From assembly GCA_019746355.1 (NCBI GenBank), contig JAIESC010000083.1:1-9587 (forward strand): a DNA stretch of 9,587 nucleotides. The letters run 5' to 3'. This DNA comes from Xanthobacteraceae bacterium (lineage in GTDB: Bacteria > Pseudomonadota > Alphaproteobacteria > Rhizobiales > Xanthobacteraceae). Made by a program: the position numbers and the translations under genes. Each line of letters begins with the position of its first letter. The first letter of the stretch is position 1. This document shows positions 6,842 through 9,587 of the stretch, in pieces. A model generated the notes under the pieces. That model did not search any database, was not told the origin of the DNA, and worked only from the letters and a program-made list of their open reading frames with translations.

Positions 6842-7054
6842 ATGCCGCAGTACCAAGCGTATGCCGTTCAGAAGGGCCGTCGTGCCGACTTGCCTGCGTT
6901 GTTTGAAGCCGCAAGCGACGACGATGCCATCCCGCAGGCCAGGGCGCTGTTGGACGGCCCGTATATCCAGCTCTGGCAGGACGAACGCTTCGTGATGGGG
7001 CTCCGCAAACCAGTCAAGAACGCGCCGCTGCCGCTTGAGGCGCATAGGGCGTGA
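6842..7054 (+). CDS. Small conserved-hypothetical protein, probable general-stress gene
   Basis: A 70-residue soluble protein with no signal peptide or membrane segment. It opens MPQYQAYAVQKGRRAD, has an acidic SDDDAIPQARALLDG helix (25-39), then YIQLWQDERFVMGLR (41-55) and a basic, proline-containing tail. The pattern Y-x-AY...SDD-A...A..L-DG..I-LW...R.V resembles small proteins repeated many times in Bradyrhizobium genomes; this is from memory and their function is unknown. I chose ATG 6842 because GGGGA (6832-6836) lies five bases before it and the EcfG-like promoter lies just upstream; the frame is open further 5' but that part would precede the predicted transcript start. It probably forms a single-gene unit ahead of tRNA-Ser. 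Confidence 0.75.
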   Translation: MPQYQAYAVQKGRRADLPALFEAASDDDAIPQARALLDGPYIQLWQDERFVMGLRKPVKNAPLPLEAHRA

Positions 7055-7083
7055 GGGACGCGCGTTCGCCGCCCAGCCACAAG

Positions 7084-7111
7084 TTGCGTCATCCGGAAAA
7101 CCACGCAATAC
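7084..7111 (+). promoter_or_regulatory. Candidate promoter of tRNA-Ser
   Basis: TTGCGT (7084-7089), 16 bases, then CAATAC (7106-7111), which ends seven bases before the tRNA. The boxes are imperfect, but their position is right for a start a base or so ahead of the mature 5' end. Readthrough from the small gene is the alternative. Confidence 0.35.
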
Positions 7112-7118
7112 AGGGCTC

Positions 7119-7208
7119 GGACGGATGGCCGAGCGGTTTAAGGCACCGGTCTTGAAAACCGGCAGAGGGGCAACTCTCTCGTGGGTTCGAATCCCACTCC
7201 GTCCGCCA
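7119..7208 (+). tRNA. tRNA-Ser, anticodon TGA, CCA encoded
   Basis: A 90-base class II tRNA. The acceptor GGACGGA (7119-7125) pairs perfectly with TCCGTCC (7198-7204), followed by discriminator G and CCA (7206-7208). The anticodon stem is CCGGT/ACCGG (7146-7150, 7158-7162) around loop CTTGAAA, giving anticodon TGA at 7153-7155, which reads UCA and related serine codons. A long variable arm (7163-7180) is diagnostic of serine. The T arm is GTGGG-TTCGAAT-CCCAC (7181-7197). No integrase, duplicated tRNA 3' end or att-like repeat was seen downstream, so the gene is not visibly used as an integration site. Confidence 0.97.
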
Positions 7209-7268
7209 CCGGCAAAATCAAGCGACTGCGGCGCGGCTCCACAGAGACTTTTCACCACCTGTGCGTTC

Positions 7269-7297
7269 TTGCCGCAGATGGAACTCCGACCTAAGCT
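7269..7297 (+). promoter_or_regulatory. Candidate promoter of the PsiF-repeat gene
   Basis: TTGCCG (7269-7274), 17 bases, TAAGCT (7292-7297), giving a leader of about 50 bases. It is a moderate sigma-70-like match inside the 145-base gap after the tRNA. No Pho box (CTGTCAT direct repeats) is visible there, although the family name comes from phosphate starvation. Confidence 0.3.
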
Positions 7298-7353
7298 TGC
7301 TCGCCGACGTCCGAAGTTTCGCGGACGCGATTGCAACAACCGGGAGACGTCAC

Positions 7354-7590
7354 ATGAAAACGTTGGTACTCGCCGCGGCGCTTTCTCTGGTCGCGACCAG
7401 CGCATTCGCCACCTGCAAGGCCGACGCGGAGAGCAAGAAGCTGGCCGGCGCGGCGCTGAAGAGCTTCCTGACCAAGTGCGAATCCGATGCCAAGAAGTCC
7501 TGCGAAGCCGACTCAGCCTCCAAGAAGCTCGCCGGAGCGGCCAAGACCAGTCACATGAAGAAGTGCGTCACCGACGCCGTCGGAAGCTGA
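7354..7590 (+). CDS. Small secreted PsiF-repeat protein
   Basis: A 78-residue precursor with a Sec signal peptide (1-19, cut after AFA) and a 59-residue mature protein, probably periplasmic. The mature part is two tandem copies of one unit: C21...SKKLAGAALKSFLTKC42 and C50...SKKLAGAAKTSHMKKC71, each with 21 residues from first to second cysteine. This is the layout of PsiF repeats (PF07769), whose E. coli member PsiF is a phosphate-starvation-induced protein of unknown biochemical role. Four cysteines could form one disulfide per repeat. ATG 7354 was chosen because GGGAGA (7342-7347) lies six bases before it and the signal peptide begins there. The gene has its own terminator and is an independent unit. 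The family call is by pattern recognition. Confidence 0.85.
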   Translation: MKTLVLAAALSLVATSAFATCKADAESKKLAGAALKSFLTKCESDAKKSCEADSASKKLAGAAKTSHMKKCVTDAVGS

Positions 7591-7607
7591 TCAGTCCGTT
7601 TGCGACG

Positions 7608-7623
7608 ACCGGTCGTTGCCGGT
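7608..7623 (+). repeat. Small hairpin preceding the terminator
   Basis: ACCGG (7608-7612), a six-base loop and CCGGT (7619-7623). Its core CCGGTCGTTGCCGG is nearly repeated in the terminator hairpin (CCGGTCGGTTGCCGG, 7638-7652). It is not followed by a T run, so it is not a terminator by itself; it may be a decayed copy. Confidence 0.4.
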
Positions 7624-7632
7624 CCGTTGTGC

Positions 7633-7664
7633 GAGCCCCGGTCGGTTGCCGGGGCTCTTGCTTT
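7633..7664 (+). terminator. Intrinsic terminator after the PsiF-repeat gene
   Basis: A perfect 9-bp GC-rich stem, GAGCCCCGG (7633-7641) with CCGGGGCTC (7649-7657), and a seven-base loop, followed by TTGCTTT (7658-7664). It lies about 40 bases after the stop codon and isolates the small gene from the HerA-like gene. Confidence 0.8.
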
Positions 7665-7724
7665 CAGATGTCGGTTGCCCGCGCGAGTGGTTTCGGCAAG
7701 ACCTGTGCGCCGCATCGGCTTTGC

Positions 7725-7730
7725 CATAAT
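7725..7730 (+). promoter_or_regulatory. Candidate -10 box of the HerA-like gene
   Basis: CATAAT stands 62 bases before ATG 7793 in the gap after the terminator and differs from TATAAT at one base. The corresponding -35 position (CCTGTG, 7702-7707) is poor. The gene must have a promoter in this gap because a terminator precedes it, which supports the assignment indirectly. Confidence 0.3.
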
Positions 7731-7792
7731 GTCATACCGATCCGGTTCCATCCTGCCGGCACCAACAGGCGATCTCCAGGACGCACCAGACG

Positions 7793-9364
7793 ATGGCAGA
7801 CGAGATTTTCAAGGACGACAAGATCTTTGTCGGTAAGAGCGGCAAGCCGGAATATCTGACGCTGAAGCTCGCCAACCGCCACGGCCTCGCCACCGGCGCG
7901 ACCGGCACCGGCAAGACCGTGACGCTTCAGGTCCTGGCGGAGGGCTTTTCGCGCGCCGGCGTGCCGGTGTTCGCAGCCGACATCAAGGGCGATCTGTCAG
8001 GCATCGCGGCGGTGGGCGAACCGAAGGACTTCCTGGTCAAGCGGGCGGAGCAACTGGGCTTCAAATACCAGCCGGATGAATTCCCGGTGGTTTTCTGGGA
8101 CCTGTTCGGCGAGCAGGGCCATCCGATCCGCACCACGGTGTTCGAGATGGGCCCGCTGCTCTTGTCGCGGATGCTCAACCTCAACGACGTGCAGGAGGGC
8201 CTGATCAACATCGCCTTCAAGTTTGCCGATGATGACCCGCAGCTTGGCGACGCTCCCTCAAATGGCCTCGTGAACCTTCAGGACCTGCGCGAGCTTCTGA
8301 CCTATCTCTCCAAGAATGCCAAGGAGATCGGCACCCGATACGGCAACGTGGCCGCCGCCACAGTCGGCTCGGTGCAGCGCCAGCTGCTGATCCTGGAAAA
8401 CCAGGGCGGCGCGAAATTCTTCGGCGAACCCGCGCTGTCGCTCGACGACCTGATGAAGACGGACCGCGACGGACGCGGCGTCGTCAACATTCTGTCGGCC
8501 GACAAGCTGATGGAGAATCCGCAGCTCTACGCCACGTTCCTGCTGTGGCTGCTCGCGGAGCTGTTCGAGAAGCTGCCCGAGGTCGGCGACCTCGACAAGC
8601 CGAAGCTCGTGTTCTTCTTCGACGAGGCGCACCTTTTGTTCAATGATGCGCCCAAGCCGCTGCTCGACAAGATCGAGCAGGTGGTGCGGCTCATCCGCTC
8701 GAAGGGCGTCGGCGTCTACTTCGTGACGCAAAACCCGCTCGACGTGCCGGACAAGGTTCTGGCGCAGCTCGGCAACCGCGTGCAGCACGCGCTGCGTGCC
8801 TTCACGCCGCGCGACCAGAAGGCAGTAAGGGCCGCGGCGGAAACCTTCCGTCCGAACCCGCAACTCGACACGGCCCAAGTGATCACCCAGCTTGGCAAGG
8901 GCGAGGCACTGGTGTCGTTCCTGGAAGGCAATGGCACACCGTCGATGGTCGAGCGCGCGCTGATTGCGCCGCCTGCAGCCCGGATCGGTCCGGTGACGCC
9001 GCAGGAGCGCAAGGCCGTGATCGGGAAAAGCCCAATCCGCGGCAGATACGACCAGACCATCGATCCCGAGTCCGCTTGTGAAATCCTGCAGCGCCGCGTG
9101 CAGGGAGAGCCCGACGAGGAATCGAGGCCGCAAGGCCGCCCGCGTCCTGCGCCGCAAGGCGCGCCGCCGCCGGGTTCGGGCGGCGGCTGGGGCGACGTGC
9201 TCGGCGGGGTTCTGGGCGGCGGCCGCACGCGCGGCCGCATGACGACGACCGAGGTGGTGGTGAAGCAGGTGGCCCGCTCGGTGGCGTCGCAGGTCGGCTC
9301 GCAGATCGGCCGCGCCCTGGTCCGCGGCGTGCTCGGCAGCCTGATCGGCGGCGGCCGCCGTTAG
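7793..9364 (+). CDS. HerA-like P-loop ATPase, DUF853/YjgR family
   Basis: A 523-residue cytoplasmic ATPase of the HerA/FtsK superfamily (PF05872, helicase HerA-like C-terminal; E. coli YjgR). Seen in order: an N-terminal beta strand region, Walker A GATGTGKT (35-42), [10 protein letters not shown] (61-70), Walker [10 protein letters not shown] (272-280, D277/E278), the sensor-like VYFVTQNP (308-315) and an arginine in [13 protein letters not shown] (333-345). Residues 437-475 are a charged, proline- and glycine-rich linker, and the tail (about 476-523) is a glycine-spaced helix, [22 protein letters not shown]. The family is predicted to form hexamers and move DNA, but its role is not established. 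Unlike HerA it has no NurA nuclease partner here. ATG 7793 fits the family N-terminus; only a weak AGGA (7778-7781) precedes it. It converges with the AraC-type gene one base away. Confidence 0.92.
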   Translation: MADEIFKDDKIFVGKSGKPEYLTLKLANRHGLATGATGTGKTVTLQVLAEGFSRAGVPVFAADIKGDLSGIAAVGEPKDFLVKRAEQLGFKYQPDEFPVVFWDLFGEQGHPIRTTVFEMGPLLLSRMLNLNDVQEGLINIAFKFADDDPQLGDAPSNGLVNLQDLRELLTYLSKNAKEIGTRYGNVAAATVGSVQRQLLILENQGGAKFFGEPALSLDDLMKTDRDGRGVVNILSADKLMENPQLYATFLLWLLAELFEKLPEVGDLDKPKLVFFFDEAHLLFNDAPKPLLDKIEQVVRLIRSKGVGVYFVTQNPLDVPDKVLAQLGNRVQHALRAFTPRDQKAVRAAAETFRPNPQLDTAQVITQLGKGEALVSFLEGNGTPSMVERALIAPPAARIGPVTPQERKAVIGKSPIRGRYDQTIDPESACEILQRRVQGEPDEESRPQGRPRPAPQGAPPPGSGGGWGDVLGGVLGGGRTRGRMTTTEVVVKQVARSVASQVGSQIGRALVRGVLGSLIGGGRR

Positions 9365-9365
9365 A

Positions 9366-9587
9366 TCAGAGCATATCTCGGCGGAAGGCCGATGGCGTGG
9401 TTCCAACGACGCGGCGGAACGCGCGCGTGAGTTGGATCGGGCTGCCGAAGCCGGTTTGCGAGGCCACCTCCGCGATCGACAAATCGCCTTCGGCCAGCAT
9501 CTCTTTTGCGCGGTCGACGCGCAGCCGGATCATGAACTGGTGCGGCGGAATTCCCGCAGCCTGCTTGAACGACCGGATGAAGTGAAA
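9366..9587 (-). CDS. AraC-family transcriptional regulator, C-terminal part (cut by the right edge)
   Basis: The minus-strand frame is open from the window edge to TGA (9368-9366) and gives 73 residues beginning FHFIRSFKQAAGIPPHQFMIRLRVDRAKEML. This is the AraC/XylS DNA-binding domain: the end of helix-turn-helix 1 (FxRxFKxxxGxxPxQF), the linker helix RLRVDRAKEML, then helix-turn-helix 2 with LSIAEVASQTGFGSPIQLTRAFRRVVGTTPSAFRR, which contains the family signature (IAxxxGFxxxxxxxxxFRxxxGxxPxxFR). The N-terminal sensing domain lies outside the window, so the effector is unknown. Its 3' end is one base from the HerA-like stop codon, in convergent orientation. Confidence 0.92.
   Translation of the reverse strand, partial: FHFIRSFKQAAGIPPHQFMIRLRVDRAKEMLAEGDLSIAEVASQTGFGSPIQLTRAFRRVVGTTPSAFRRDML

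Noticed and set aside
7280..7304. Second possible EcfG promoter (GGAAC at 7280) ahead of the PsiF-repeat gene
   Set aside because: No CGTT follows at 16-18 bases; the expected position reads TCGC/CGCC.
7119..7353. tRNA-Ser as an integration site of a genomic island
   Set aside because: No integrase, no repeated tRNA 3' end and no foreign composition is visible in the following 2 kb.
7035..7859. Plus-strand open frame running through the tRNA and the PsiF-repeat gene
   Set aside because: It reads through a clear tRNA and an intrinsic terminator and overlaps better-supported genes in other frames.

Overview
The window looks like a chromosomal segment of a high-GC alphaproteobacterium, most likely Bradyrhizobium or a close relative (Nitrobacteraceae). 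The grounds are strong GC bias in third codon positions, a perfect EcfG-type general-stress promoter (GGAAC-N17-CGTT), a Bug/TctC-type solute receptor, a PsiF-repeat periplasmic protein, and the general gene content. The assignment rests on sequence style and remembered homologues, not on a search.

Layout. Positions 1-72 hold the last 20 codons of an IS5-like transposase and the end of that insertion sequence. It abuts the stop codon of bioD. Positions 73-3169 form a biotin-synthesis cluster: bioF and bioD on the minus strand with a 4-base ATGA overlap, and bioA divergent on the plus strand, with only 23 bp between the bioF and bioA starts. bioA runs, after 1 bp, into a gene for a secreted TctC/Bug-type substrate-binding protein (3171-4136). 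rimO (ribosomal protein S12 methylthiotransferase, minus, GTG start) converges on it. Upstream of rimO, on the same strand, lies an FAD monooxygenase closely resembling 6-hydroxynicotinate 3-monooxygenase (NicC).

From about 6790 the window is a series of short independent units on the plus strand: a 70-aa conserved-hypothetical gene behind an EcfG-type promoter, tRNA-Ser(TGA), a 78-aa secreted PsiF-repeat protein followed by a clear intrinsic terminator, and a 523-aa HerA-like ATPase (DUF853/YjgR family). The right edge cuts an AraC-family regulator whose C-terminal DNA-binding domain is encoded on the minus strand.

How the genes fit together. BioF (pimeloyl-ACP/CoA to KAPA), BioA (KAPA to DAPA) and BioD (DAPA to dethiobiotin) cover three consecutive biotin steps. 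BioB and pimelate-supply genes are not in the window. The substrate receptor linked to bioA could hypothetically import a dicarboxylate. The remaining genes are housekeeping (rimO, tRNA-Ser), stress-related or uncharacterised, and do not form one system. I see no CRISPR, defence island, prophage or clearly new multi-gene system. The best leads are the ultra-short divergent bio promoter, a bioF with an altered glycine motif, an apparent IS insertion at a stop codon, and the EcfG-driven small gene. No stretch longer than 300 bases lacks a gene.
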